Positions 42,803 to 51,689 of a stretch of DNA of 64,000 nt are shown one piece after another (positions within the stretch are counted from its first letter, which is position 1; each line of letters starts with the position of its first letter). The stretch is from the NCBI GenBank assembly GCA_934322085.1, contig CAKRGF010000009.1:1-64000 (forward strand), in the 5' to 3' direction. A program made the position numbers and the translations under genes. The notes under the pieces were generated by a model, which worked only from the letters and a program-made list of their open reading frames with translations, had not been told where the DNA came from and did not search any database. This DNA comes from an uncultured Eubacterium sp. (lineage in GTDB: Bacteria; Bacillota; Clostridia; Lachnospirales; Lachnospiraceae).

Positions 42803-42896
42803 CCGGATTATTGATAGATTTAATCAGCACCCGTTAATTGAGATTCTTTCTTAAAAATGGCAAAACTTTACAGACTAAAAATGCGAATAACATTCC

Positions 42897-42925
42897 TTGA
42901 CAAAGAATACACTTGTGACTATAAT
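42897..42925 (+). promoter_or_regulatory. SigA promoter for the DUF1858 gene
   Basis: Perfect TTGACA (42897-42902) and TATAAT (42920-42925) with a 17-nt spacer, 57 nt before the start codon. Confidence 0.8.
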
Positions 42926-42982
42926 CGAAATTGCATGATATGATAGTTATCGATGACGAAAGCCAAAAGGAGGATATATACT

Positions 42983-43195
42983 ATGTTGAAGGAAGTAACA
43001 AAGGATATGCTGATTGGAGAAATTTTGCAGGCAGACGCAACGGTTGCACCGATTCTTATGGCATCCGGTATGCACTGCATTGGCTGCCCGGCTTCTCAGG
43101 GAGAAAGCTTAGAGGAAGCAGCAATGGTTCACGGCATTGACAGTGATGAACTGGTTACGAAAATTAATGAGTATTTGTCAACAAAGAATGCATAA
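42983..43195 (+). CDS. DUF1858 redox-disulfide protein, 70 aa
   Basis: The small protein holds the DUF1858 signature: ITKDMLIGEIL-like start, then a CIGCPAS pair of Cys (CxxC, near residue 34-37). Proteins of this kind are found beside hybrid-cluster and other redox enzymes and probably act by dithiol chemistry or bind a metal. The ATG at 42983 follows AAGGAGG. It stands alone with its own promoter and terminator, next to the divergent flavodoxin gene. Confidence 0.88.
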   Translation: MLKEVTKDMLIGEILQADATVAPILMASGMHCIGCPASQGESLEEAAMVHGIDSDELVTKINEYLSTKNA

Positions 43196-43204
43196 GATTG
43201 TATC

Positions 43205-43235
43205 AAAAAAGGACCGCTTTCGTGGTCCTTTTTTT
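43205..43235. terminator. Terminator between DUF1858 and mecA
   Basis: AAAAAAGGACC pairs with GGTCCTTTTTTT around GCTTTCGT. Runs on both sides allow it to end both convergent genes. Confidence 0.9.
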
Positions 43236-43258
43236 CATGTTTTTCATTCATTGCATCC

Positions 43259-44059
43259 TTAAATGTCAGCAAGCTTAGTTAATGCGTTGTCTTTCAAGAT
43301 CAGATGGAAATGTTCATTATAATATGCCTGTGTGGCATAAGTAACATTTTCCTCATTTGCGTATTCAGCCAAAGCAGAACACATCAGACGGAACGCATTT
43401 TTTCCCTTGCCACGGTGGAGTAATAAGAAATACCGCTTAGAAGCAGGGTCTTTCCACAAGCTGTTTTTGCCGCGGTAATCGCAGTCAATCTGACTGATAA
43501 GTGTAATCAGCGTATTTAAGGAATCAAAGGAAAATACTTTGATCCGGTCAGCAAGCGGTTCTGCCTCTTTTTTCTTTGCCTTACGTCTGTTACCCTGTAA
43601 AGCTTCTTTTAATGGTACAAACTCGCCCGATGATTCGGAAGAATCTTTCGTTTCATTATCCTCGGCTTCTTCCAATAATTCATGGAGCTGCTCGAAGCAG
43701 TTTATGAAATCCTCAGAATTCTCCGGTGCATCTTCTTCTAACAAATCATTGTCGTCGGAATCGGCATCATCCGATGGGCCAAACATGGAGAAACGCTCAT
43801 CCAATTCATCCGGATTATCAACTTTATTAATAAGCAAAATGATGGAATCCCGTGAAGTTGGGATTGCTTCAATCATAAGTGGAATATCATCCGCATCAAA
43901 ACCTAAGTCTATATTCGCTTGCTCCATTATATCACGAAAAAGTTCTTTAGCTTTATCGGAGCCGTAAGCCAATTCACTTATTTTGAGCTGACGTTCCATC
44001 AAATCATGTTTGTTTAAGGTACAACGGATTTGATTTTCACTCGTTCGTTCAATCTTCAC
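43259..44059 (-). CDS. mecA: Adaptor protein MecA
   Basis: The 266-aa adaptor delivers substrates to the ClpC-ClpP protease. The N-terminal domain (VKIERTSENQIRCTLNKHDLMER, in parts, 1-95) matches the substrate-binding part. An acidic linker rich in Asp, Glu and Ser (about 98-150) follows, and the C-terminal ClpC-binding domain ends with AYYNEHFHLIL-like beta strands. The start is set at GTG 44059 because AAAGGA lies 9 nt before it; the upstream ATG at 44077 would contain that site inside the gene. In Bacillus MecA controls competence; here the targets are unknown. Confidence 0.88.
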   Translation of the reverse strand: MKIERTSENQIRCTLNKHDLMERQLKISELAYGSDKAKELFRDIMEQANIDLGFDADDIPLMIEAIPTSRDSIILLINKVDNPDELDERFSMFGPSDDADSDDNDLLEEDAPENSEDFINCFEQLHELLEEAEDNETKDSSESSGEFVPLKEALQGNRRKAKKKEAEPLADRIKVFSFDSLNTLITLISQIDCDYRGKNSLWKDPASKRYFLLLHRGKGKNAFRLMCSALAEYANEENVTYATQAYYNEHFHLILKDNALTKLADI

Positions 44060-44348
44060 AAGCACACATCCTTTCATATTTTCTATTGTAGAAAAGTATA
44101 AGTTATCTTATCTATAAAGTCAACACCAAGTGAAAAAAAACAAAGGGAAAGCTGTTTAGTCGTTTTGGGGTACATGGAAACGGACAGACGACACTTGTTT
44201 TGGCAAAATCAGAACTTGTATAATAGAGACAGGTAAGTCAAAGCGATACGATGGGAGGTGCAGGAAAAGATATATGGCTTGCCGGGATGGAACGAAAAAA
44301 GGCACTTTTATATGATAATATCACGGAAAAATATTATGGGGGGAAGCT

Positions 44349-44636
44349 ATGCAGCAGAATCAGTGGATTGTGGACGAGATGAATCAGGTTTACAAGCAGG
44401 GAATCCAGGTTGATGTGGATGGAATTTCGTATAATGCCAAAACTTCAGCAAATTTACTTCGTATATTGGAAAAAGGTTCCTATATGCTAGACTATGAAGG
44501 AGATATGTTAGGGCGCATTGTGGCGCTGCATGTGGACTCTGTTGAGCCATTGGAACGGCCATCCTATAAAACGCTGCGTTATATAACAAACAGGCCGGAA
44601 AAAAAGAGGCGCAGCAAAAAAAATAAAAAAAGTTAA
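44349..44636 (+). CDS. Small protein of unknown function, 95 aa
   Basis: A GGGGGGAAG ribosome site lies just before the ATG. The protein has a short helix, a beta-rich middle (QVDVDGISYNAKTSANLLRILEKGSYMLDYEGD in parts) and a strongly basic tail (last 15 residues mostly Lys/Arg). The tail suggests binding to nucleic acid or an acidic surface. An upstream TATAAT (44218-44223) may drive it. No family was recognised. A GTG-started alternative frame over 44258-44349 was not supported. Confidence 0.65.
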   Translation: MQQNQWIVDEMNQVYKQGIQVDVDGISYNAKTSANLLRILEKGSYMLDYEGDMLGRIVALHVDSVEPLERPSYKTLRYITNRPEKKRRSKKNKKS

Positions 44637-44725
44637 TTTTTTGCAACTTTTCCTCTCTTTGAATCGTCTTATTAATATACGGAATATAAATGGGAAAAAT
44701 TGGACTTAGTAAAGGAGAGGTTTTT

Positions 44726-46306
44726 ATGAAAAAACAATTTTTATTTGCAGCGACAGCTTTGATGCTTACCGCCGGCATAGTGTCAGGAGCGAATGTGTCA
44801 GCGGCAAAAGCATCAAAAAAGATAGCGATAAATAAGAAGAATTTTCCAGACCAAGTGTTTCGTGAGCTTGTGAGAATAAATTATGATAAGAACAAAGACA
44901 GAAAACTTTCAAAGTCGGAGATAAAAAAGGCAAAACAGTTTGGAACGTCTAAAACTTATAATTCCATTGAAATCAAAAAATCTAAGTATAGTAAATATGT
45001 ACACAAGGATATTTCAGATATAAAGAATTTTAAGGGAATTGAAAAACTTACGAATCTTCAGAAATTTGTTGCAAATGGAACATCGGTTAAAACGATTAAC
45101 TTAAAGAAAAATAAGAACCTGACGTATCTTAAAATGCAGGATGGAATGCTTTGTAAGATTGATTTAAACAGTAATAAAAAACTGAAATATGTTTATTTAC
45201 CGTATAATAAACTTACTTCGTTAAAGATGAATAAGTGTAAAAAACTGCTTAAAGTAAATATTACCGGACATATGATAAAAAAGGTGAAAATTTATCGAAA
45301 TAAAAAAACAGAGATATACGGTGAAGATTATTATACACCATATTCCGTTACCAAAATTAAAGAGAAGTTTAGTAATCTGAACACAGGGGGACAAATAGAC
45401 GGGGATGGAACGTTCTGTGTATACCAGTGGGCAGCGGATTATTCCAGTTGTATTCGAAAGACAGTAAACCAAACATCAATGATAAGCCAGCCGGTTGTTT
45501 TAGGAAGTGATGCTCTTGCAAGGGCAAAGAGTATGCAGAAAATTACGGCACAGTGGAAAGATACAAAAGGGAATTTCTACTTTTTGGCAGATAGAGATGG
45601 AAATATGGCGGCAAAGACGTCCTGTTATTTGATAAAGGTAAATGCACAAGGGAAAATAGAAAGTGAACTTGTGGTAAATGACCAGTTAATTCCGTCGATG
45701 ATAGGTGACATGAGTGACTACAACTACAAAATGACTCTTTTGTCGGTAAAGAATAACATTGCCGCTTTAAGCTTGATATCTTTTGATATGGAAAATGGAG
45801 TTGTTTATGTAGATTTAGATAAAATGGTGATTACGAAGCAGGCAAAGTGTAGTTTTATTCCGACAGCAGCGGAGGGAGATATTATTGTAGGTGTTGAATC
45901 GGAATATTCAGATGCAAATGATGTTGTTGTAAGTAAAATGGCTCCATACGGTATGACAAAGGCAGCGGATGGAAAAACGTATGTACAAACGTGCTTGTTA
46001 TCAGATGATCATATGTTAAAAATGCCGGATCGTTATGAAGAATATGAGGAATATGGCAGCGCAGTACAGATTTACGGACAGAACATTTATGTGATTTCCG
46101 GCGAAGGATTCTTTAAAGCAAAACTGAGTGCTAATAAATTTACACAGCTTTATGGAATCAGCAATTTTGATCGTATGCAGCAGCCAGATGGGGTATTTTA
46201 TTTATGTATGAAGGGTGAAAAAGAAATATATTTAATGTCGGAGTTGAAAAGTGATGATTTTAGTGATACTAAAACATACCAGTTGCAGGCTGGTAAAATC
46301 GGATAA
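44726..46306 (+). CDS. Secreted leucine-rich-repeat protein with EF-hand-like start, 526 aa
   Basis: The signal peptide (1-26, ending near VSAAKA) is followed by a short Asp-rich loop, NYDKNKDRKLSKSEI (near 42-56), resembling an EF-hand or dockerin calcium site. About four irregular leucine-rich repeats follow (LTNLQKFVANGTSVKTINL, in parts, near 90; LTYLKMQDG; LKYVYLPYNKLTSL, to about 190). The C-terminal ~330 residues have beta-propeller-like spacing (repeats of hydrophobic strands near 215-520) but no recognised domain. It is probably a surface or secreted adhesion protein. The start 44726 follows AAAGGAGAGG. Confidence 0.75.
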   Translation: MKKQFLFAATALMLTAGIVSGANVSAAKASKKIAINKKNFPDQVFRELVRINYDKNKDRKLSKSEIKKAKQFGTSKTYNSIEIKKSKYSKYVHKDISDIKNFKGIEKLTNLQKFVANGTSVKTINLKKNKNLTYLKMQDGMLCKIDLNSNKKLKYVYLPYNKLTSLKMNKCKKLLKVNITGHMIKKVKIYRNKKTEIYGEDYYTPYSVTKIKEKFSNLNTGGQIDGDGTFCVYQWAADYSSCIRKTVNQTSMISQPVVLGSDALARAKSMQKITAQWKDTKGNFYFLADRDGNMAAKTSCYLIKVNAQGKIESELVVNDQLIPSMIGDMSDYNYKMTLLSVKNNIAALSLISFDMENGVVYVDLDKMVITKQAKCSFIPTAAEGDIIVGVESEYSDANDVVVSKMAPYGMTKAADGKTYVQTCLLSDDHMLKMPDRYEEYEEYGSAVQIYGQNIYVISGEGFFKAKLSANKFTQLYGISNFDRMQQPDGVFYLCMKGEKEIYLMSELKSDDFSDTKTYQLQAGKIG

Positions 46307-46340
46307 TAAGACTCGGGAGTAGTAAGAAGCAATAAAGTAA

Positions 46341-46385
46341 GAGCCGCCAGTCGTTTATGCCCCCTCAAAACGGCTGGCGGCTTTG
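46341..46385 (+). terminator. Strong terminator after the LRR protein gene
   Basis: A 15-bp GC-rich stem (46342-46356 with 46368-46382, one wobble) ends in CTTTGG. It lies 35 nt after the stop codon. The T-run is short. Confidence 0.7.
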
Positions 46386-46459
46386 GTTGCAGAAATGGCG
46401 CAGATAGGCTATAATAAGGCAATATCAATAGATAATATTACGAAGACAGGAGTAAACGA

Positions 46460-47101
46460 ATGAGAGAACAACGATGGAAGAGATTGCGAACCGGACTATT
46501 GATTATTGCCTTTTCGGTGATTGGAATGCTTGAATATGTGCAGTTAGTACAGGCGTTTGATTTACCACAGATGATGTTAGTCGTTCCGGTGGTGTCCGTG
46601 ATTGCCATGCTTTTACTTGGAAAATACAGTTTTTTTGTGCCGGTCTGCACGATTGTACTTGCGAGTGCATATCAGATTTTGGCGGGAAGTGAAAATGCAG
46701 TGGCAGAACTTCAGACCAGTGCAAGAAGTATTGTGATTATTTTATTTGAATGTCTGCTTGTGCTTATGATCGCACAGTTTATCGGATTGGGACTTGGGGC
46801 AATTGCCCGTACATTAGTAAAGAAGAATAATCAAAGAGTGGTAAAGATTGTCATCGGAGTAGTTTTTGCGGTCGTTTCATTTGTACCGTATCTGCTTTTA
46901 TTCCATAATCCACTGTATCCCATGACGGCAAGACACCGTTTAAAATCGTTTGCCGACAAAACTATTACCGACTATCCAATCGCAGATAAAAAGGTGTATT
47001 ATTCTTTGCATGATTCACGGTATATGTGCCGCGTCGTTATGGCTGACGGGCAGGTTCGAGTGGTGTATCTGGACGAGGATGGGGAAGCAAAGCAGCAGTA
47101 G
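46460..47101 (+). CDS. Multi-pass membrane protein, 213 aa, unknown function
   Basis: Four hydrophobic segments are visible (about 10-30, 38-65, 88-110 and 126-147), followed by a polar C-terminal domain of about 60 residues (HRLKSFADKTITDYPIADKKVYYS in parts) with alternating beta-like residues. A ribosome site (ACAGGAG) precedes the ATG. The gene converges with an AEC transporter gene, separated by 1 nt. No family was recognised. Confidence 0.7.
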   Translation: MREQRWKRLRTGLLIIAFSVIGMLEYVQLVQAFDLPQMMLVVPVVSVIAMLLLGKYSFFVPVCTIVLASAYQILAGSENAVAELQTSARSIVIILFECLLVLMIAQFIGLGLGAIARTLVKKNNQRVVKIVIGVVFAVVSFVPYLLLFHNPLYPMTARHRLKSFADKTITDYPIADKKVYYSLHDSRYMCRVVMADGQVRVVYLDEDGEAKQQ

Positions 47102-47102
47102 T

Positions 47103-48044
47103 TTACAGGACGCCAAAACTTTTCAATATAAAAATCCAAAGCGTCAGGGTCAGCGAAGATAAAAGCGTTGTTAAGACAATGATGCTGGATGTTAATATGC
47201 CATCGTTTCCGGTGTTTTTTGCCATAATGTAGCTGGAAACCGTAGTCGGTGAGCCAAGCATAACAAGCAGTGCCATGAGTTCCTGATTGCGGTAGCCAAA
47301 GAAGACGGCAAGCGGCAGAAACAGACCGGCAAGCAGAATCAGTTTGATAAAAGAAGCGAGAAGGGTCGGTTTCATTTTTTTCAATGCTTTTTTTCCTTCA
47401 AAGCTGGCACCGATGGAAATCAATGCGAGAGGAGTTGCTGTGTTTGCCACGCTTCCAATGGTCTTATTGACAAACGATGGAAAATGCAAATTCAGTAAAG
47501 CGAATGGGAGTGCAATCAGAATACTAAGCAGAATTGGATTCTTCATGACATTGATAAAGGTTTCTTTCATATTTGGCTTTTTACCGCCGTTGTCACCCTT
47601 TAACGTAAGGATGATGACGGCGAAAATATTATATAAAGGAACGCAGCCGATAATCATCAGAGGAGCCATGCCGACGCTGTCATACATATTGTTGATAAAA
47701 GCAAGTCCTAAGATGGCGGCACTGCTGCGGTAAGAGCCCTGAATAAAGGCTCCCTTTTGTTCTTCATTTTTCATGAATTTCTCAGTAAGCCCCCACAAAA
47801 CGGCGATGGAAAAAATAGTAATCGAAAAACAGAATAACACATATTTTCCGTCAAAGGCAGAGCCGACATTATTTTCTGTCAGGTCCGAAAATAAAAGAGC
47901 CGGCAGTGCGATGCGGAATACATAGCGGTCCGCTGTTTTGGTAAATTCATCGTTGATAATTTTTGTTGTTTTCAAAACCTTTCCTAAGATGATAAGTAAA
48001 AAGATAGGAAGTGTGGCGTTAATACTGTAAATTAAGTTTGACAT
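47103..48044 (-). CDS. AEC-family (auxin efflux carrier-like) transporter
   Basis: A 313-aa transporter with about ten hydrophobic helices. The N-terminal half opens INATLPIFLLIILGKVLK and the C-terminal half has GASFEGKKALKKMKPTL (near 222) and MLGSPTTVSSYIMAKNTGND (near 265), both typical of the AEC family. Bacterial members carry organic acids such as malate. GAAGGGG precedes the ATG. It runs opposite to the adjacent membrane-protein gene. Confidence 0.9.
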   Translation of the reverse strand: MSNLIYSINATLPIFLLIILGKVLKTTKIINDEFTKTADRYVFRIALPALLFSDLTENNVGSAFDGKYVLFCFSITIFSIAVLWGLTEKFMKNEEQKGAFIQGSYRSSAAILGLAFINNMYDSVGMAPLMIIGCVPLYNIFAVIILTLKGDNGGKKPNMKETFINVMKNPILLSILIALPFALLNLHFPSFVNKTIGSVANTATPLALISIGASFEGKKALKKMKPTLLASFIKLILLAGLFLPLAVFFGYRNQELMALLVMLGSPTTVSSYIMAKNTGNDGILTSSIIVLTTLLSSLTLTLWIFILKSFGVL

Positions 48045-48116
48045 AATAATTCCCCTTCTTAGGCCATCTCTAGAGTAGACCTACAAAACTATTTTACCAT
48101 GCCTGTCAAGAGTATC

Positions 48117-48145
48117 GTGACAAATGGCGGTCTTTGTGGTACGAT
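48117..48145 (+). promoter_or_regulatory. Promoter for araD
   Basis: GTGACA (48117-48122), a 17-nt spacer and TACGAT (48140-48145), 43 nt before the start codon. Moderate match on both boxes. Confidence 0.5.
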
Positions 48146-48188
48146 AAAACTATCTATAGTTTAAAAATTTTGATGGAGGTAATTAAGT

Positions 48189-48881
48189 ATGTTAGAACAG
48201 TTAAAAAAAGAAGTATACGAAGCAAACATGGAGCTTCAGAAAAAAGGACTTGTCATCTACACTTGGGGAAATGTAAGCGGAATTGACCGCGAAAACAATT
48301 ATGTTGTTATTAAGCCAAGTGGTGTTGAATACGATGAATTGACGCCGGATGATATGGTTGTTGTTGATTTTGACCAGAATGTAATCGAAGGAAAATACCG
48401 TCCGTCTTCGGATACGGCAACACATATTGAATTGTACCGTGCATATCCTTCTTTAGCAGGTGTTGTTCACACGCATTCAACGTGGGCAGTAACATTTGCG
48501 CAGGCAGGAATGTCGATTCCAGCACTGGGAACGACACATGCGGATTATTTTTACGGAGATATTCCGTGCACAAGAGATTTGACCGCAGAGGAAATTAACT
48601 TGGATTATGAGAGAAATACGGGACTTGTCATTATCGAGACAATTGGGGATAAAGACCCGATGGAAGTTCCGGGAATTGTTGTAAAGAACCACGGACCATT
48701 TGCGTGGGGAACAAGCCCGGCAAATGCCGTTTACAATGCAGTTGTTTTGGACAAAGTAGCAGAAATGGCGCACCATACACTGACATTAAATCCTCGTGTA
48801 AAACGCGCGCCACAGTATTTGATGGACAAGCATTATTTCCGCAAACATGGAGCCAATGCTTATTATGGACAGGATAACTAA
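48189..48881 (+). CDS. araD: L-ribulose-5-phosphate 4-epimerase
   Basis: This 230-aa class II aldolase-fold enzyme interconverts L-ribulose and D-xylulose 5-phosphates in arabinose breakdown. Visible residues include TWGNVSGIDRE near 25, KPSGVEYDELTPDDMVVVD near 45, PSSDTATHIELYRAYP near 73, VVHTHSTWAVTFAQ near 93 (zinc His) and VKNHGPFAWG near 165 (another zinc His). The HTHS and NHGPF blocks favour AraD over fuculose aldolase. No other arabinose gene is nearby. GGAGG precedes the ATG. Its end overlaps the next gene, on the other strand, by 4 nt. Confidence 0.92.
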   Translation: MLEQLKKEVYEANMELQKKGLVIYTWGNVSGIDRENNYVVIKPSGVEYDELTPDDMVVVDFDQNVIEGKYRPSSDTATHIELYRAYPSLAGVVHTHSTWAVTFAQAGMSIPALGTTHADYFYGDIPCTRDLTAEEINLDYERNTGLVIIETIGDKDPMEVPGIVVKNHGPFAWGTSPANAVYNAVVLDKVAEMAHHTLTLNPRVKRAPQYLMDKHYFRKHGANAYYGQDN

Positions 48882-50200
48882 TTTTCGTTATTTCTTCTCC
48901 GCGAGAGGGACAGGGCATCCTGTAAGACTTCCTGTTTGCCATCACGAAAACGAATAACAAGAGAATAGGTACCGCTGTACATTTCCGTTAGAGGAACGGT
49001 AAGTGTGTAGCGGTATTTTTCGTACAAAGATTCATCAAGCGGCGGATTTGTCAAATCAAGCTGGTAAATGCGGTCCGGATGACTGAATACAATTTCCTGA
49101 ATCAAGTCACCGGTTGTGTTTACTAACAAACTGTCGCCGTTTATGGAAAATGTAATGCCGTAAGTATTTTTCATAAATTCTAAATCAGTGGCAGAAGATG
49201 TCTCTACGGAAGCTGCCTTGTAAAAGACCGGTGCTTTGAGCCAGCCAACGACCGGAAATTCAATTTTTTCCAGACATTCTCCAAAATGCGAAAACTGCTC
49301 TAACGAGTCACTGATGACAGATTCGAAAAATTCCTGCTTCAGATGTGTGGCAGGAGAAGTTACTTCTCTTTCATAAGGGGAGTAGATATGCTGGATTGCA
49401 CCGGTCTCCCGGTTAATTTCCAATAATAACTTGTCTCCTTTTTTGGCATCCGAAGAAAGCACTAACAAGTTTTTGTTTTCCGCAGAAATTTCGCCATATA
49501 CGTCAAAAATGCCATCGCCCACATAGTAGGTGCGGTAACATCTGCCAAGTAAATCCACCTCATACATGTGTGTTGGTAAAAGCCCCTGTTCGGTTTTTAC
49601 CAGATAGTCCGGATGGACAATCAGAAAGTGTCCGTCCGAGAGTGGAATTAAATTATCATCTTTTGCCGGAAGCGATAAGAAATAGCGATACATCCCCTGT
49701 TTGTCCTGCACGCATGGATAATGGTTTGTTTCACTCAATGCGCCGGTGTGCAATGTGATTTCACGGCTTTTAACAGGCTGATTTGACTCGTCATATAATG
49801 TCAAAGTAATGACATTATCCGTGTTCTCGCATAAGCCGAAGACTGGAAGCACGTGATTGGTTGTGTACGTCATGGAATCATAGTGCCAGGGCATACAAAA
49901 ATCGCTTACAACCGTGTAAGATAAACGGCATCTTGTGTCGGTGTGAAACATGCAGAGTGCAGTGAGCGGTGTGATGCCATAGGGATTTAACAAAAGTTCC
50001 ATCGACTCAAACGAAGTCGAGGCATCGTGGCTTCTTGCCCATAAAAGGTTTTCTGCCATCCTTGTTTTCTCAGTCAGAGAAATTGTCACCGGAATCTGGC
50101 CGGATACCGTTTGGTTTAAGCGCAGACGGTTAAGGCTCATAAAATCAATTTTATATTGTGTGACATGGCTTTTGAACCATGAAGTGATTTTGTTTGGCAT
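48878..50200 (-). CDS. Arylsulfotransferase-like protein lacking the catalytic section
   Basis: The 440-aa protein is clearly a relative of the larger gene at 54261. Shared pieces include NPYGITPLTALCMF vs DPYGEAPLTALALF, PVFGL vs PILGL, LIPLSDGHFLIV vs IFPLSDGHFFYM, and (L)LGRCYRTYY vs FGRVFRTYL. A final domain is shared too (LLVNTTGDLIQEIVF vs LLFVNNVDHEVEKVYF). The roughly 250 residues that carry DWCHVNSA and the later His motifs in the larger gene are missing, so sulfotransfer activity is unlikely. No signal peptide. AAAGGAG precedes the ATG. It may be a binding protein, regulator or partner of the full enzyme. Confidence 0.7.
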   Translation of the reverse strand: MPNKITSWFKSHVTQYKIDFMSLNRLRLNQTVSGQIPVTISLTEKTRMAENLLWARSHDASTSFESMELLLNPYGITPLTALCMFHTDTRCRLSYTVVSDFCMPWHYDSMTYTTNHVLPVFGLCENTDNVITLTLYDESNQPVKSREITLHTGALSETNHYPCVQDKQGMYRYFLSLPAKDDNLIPLSDGHFLIVHPDYLVKTEQGLLPTHMYEVDLLGRCYRTYYVGDGIFDVYGEISAENKNLLVLSSDAKKGDKLLLEINRETGAIQHIYSPYEREVTSPATHLKQEFFESVISDSLEQFSHFGECLEKIEFPVVGWLKAPVFYKAASVETSSATDLEFMKNTYGITFSINGDSLLVNTTGDLIQEIVFSHPDRIYQLDLTNPPLDESLYEKYRYTLTVPLTEMYSGTYSLVIRFRDGKQEVLQDALSLSRRRNNEN

Positions 50201-50294
50201 AAGATAAAATCTCCTTTGTACTTTTTACCCATTTTACCTATATAGTGTAATTATAGCAAAAAAAATATGTAAAAAGTATGTTTTTTTGTATAAA

Positions 50295-51578
50295 TTACTC
50301 TTTTTTTACATATTTGCGGCACCGGGCGAGCAGGTAAATGTTTGGAAGAAGGAGGAAAAGGTTAATAAAATCGGTCATTTCCCAGACGAGAGCAAGCGGC
50401 ATAATGCCTCCGGTAAAAATCATAATGAGGTAAAGAGTCTGGTAAAAACGCTCGTATTTTCCCTGAAACAAATAGTCAAATCCCTGTTTGCCAAGGTAAC
50501 TCCAGCCAATTAATGTAGCAAGTGCAAAACTAATAATGGCAATGGATAGAATTTCATCACCGAAAAATGGGAGTTTTCCAAATGCGGCGGTCGTTAAAGC
50601 GGAGGCAGGAAGCGACTGCCATTCGGACGGAAATTCCAGTTGATAGCAGACAAGGACAAGCCCGGTGATGGCGCAGAGAACGACGGTGTCCCAAAAGGTG
50701 GCGGACATGGAGATAGCAGCCTGGTTGCGGGAATCGTCTTCTGAGCAGTGCCCGGCAATCAAACCGGTTGTGCCAAGACCGGATTCATTGGTAAAAAGAC
50801 CTCTTGCGACACCATAGCGGATGGCTTTGCCAACTGTGTATCCGGCAAAACCGCCTCCAATGGAAGGTGGTGTAAAGGCAGAAGAAAAAATTAGTTTCAG
50901 GGAGGGCAGAAGGTATCCTGCGTGCAGAATGAGATAAAGAAGACATCCGCCAAAGAAAAAAATAGCCATAGTTGGCACAATGGCAATGGAGACATTTTCA
51001 ATCCATTTGCGTCCCTGCATCAAAATTAATCCGACAAAAAAAGCGGTTACAATCGCGCAAGTGGCGGGCGGAAGCGAAAAGACCTGGCGGCAGGTTTCTG
51101 TGATGGCATTGCTTTGTGTGGTGCAGCCAATAAAAAATGCGGATAACGTGAGGGCGGCACTGTATAGAAGTGCCAGTGTTTTCTTGTGCAGCAGAAAGTG
51201 CAGGATGTACATGGGACCGCCGTGTCCCTGATAACGGAAATGGTGGCACAGAAAAGTTTCGGCGTAGGTGGTTGCCATGCCCAAAAGTCCGGTGAGCCAG
51301 CACCAGAACACAGCTCCTGGGCCGCCTAAGAAAACGGCGGTAGAAATGCCGATGATATTTCCGGTTCCGAGTGTGGCGGCAAGCGTTGTTGTGAGAGAGC
51401 CAAAACGCCCAAATCCTTTCTGATTTTGGCTGCCATCGGAAAGAGAAAGTGAGATGCCGTATCCGATTTTTCGCTGTACCAGCCGTAAGCGCAGAGTAAA
51501 ATAGAGATGAGTACCAAAAAGCATAATAAGGATGGGACCATTCCATAAAAGTTGATTGATGTCGATTAAAAGTTTCAA
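50295..51578 (-). CDS. Alanine or glycine:cation symporter (AGCS family)
   Basis: A 427-aa carrier with about eleven helices. The family signature is visible: LTTTLAATLGTGNIIGISTAVFLGGPGAVFW (in parts, near 60-90), ETFLCHHFRYQGHGGPMYIL near 107, and RYGVARGLFTNESGLGTTGLIAG near 255. It takes up alanine or glycine with Na+ or H+. The start is TTG at 51578 because AGGAG lies 8 nt ahead. It is divergent from the CHR gene. Confidence 0.92.
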   Translation of the reverse strand: MKLLIDINQLLWNGPILIMLFGTHLYFTLRLRLVQRKIGYGISLSLSDGSQNQKGFGRFGSLTTTLAATLGTGNIIGISTAVFLGGPGAVFWCWLTGLLGMATTYAETFLCHHFRYQGHGGPMYILHFLLHKKTLALLYSAALTLSAFFIGCTTQSNAITETCRQVFSLPPATCAIVTAFFVGLILMQGRKWIENVSIAIVPTMAIFFFGGCLLYLILHAGYLLPSLKLIFSSAFTPPSIGGGFAGYTVGKAIRYGVARGLFTNESGLGTTGLIAGHCSEDDSRNQAAISMSATFWDTVVLCAITGLVLVCYQLEFPSEWQSLPASALTTAAFGKLPFFGDEILSIAIISFALATLIGWSYLGKQGFDYLFQGKYERFYQTLYLIMIFTGGIMPLALVWEMTDFINLFLLLPNIYLLARCRKYVKKE

Positions 51579-51689
51579 TCGCAGACTCCTATAATTTTCC
51601 TTAATTTATTGTATGAGAAATTTTGGTAAGTCATACTTTTGACAAGACCATTTGCTAATGTCAAGAACAAATGAAAAGTGGAGGAAGCT

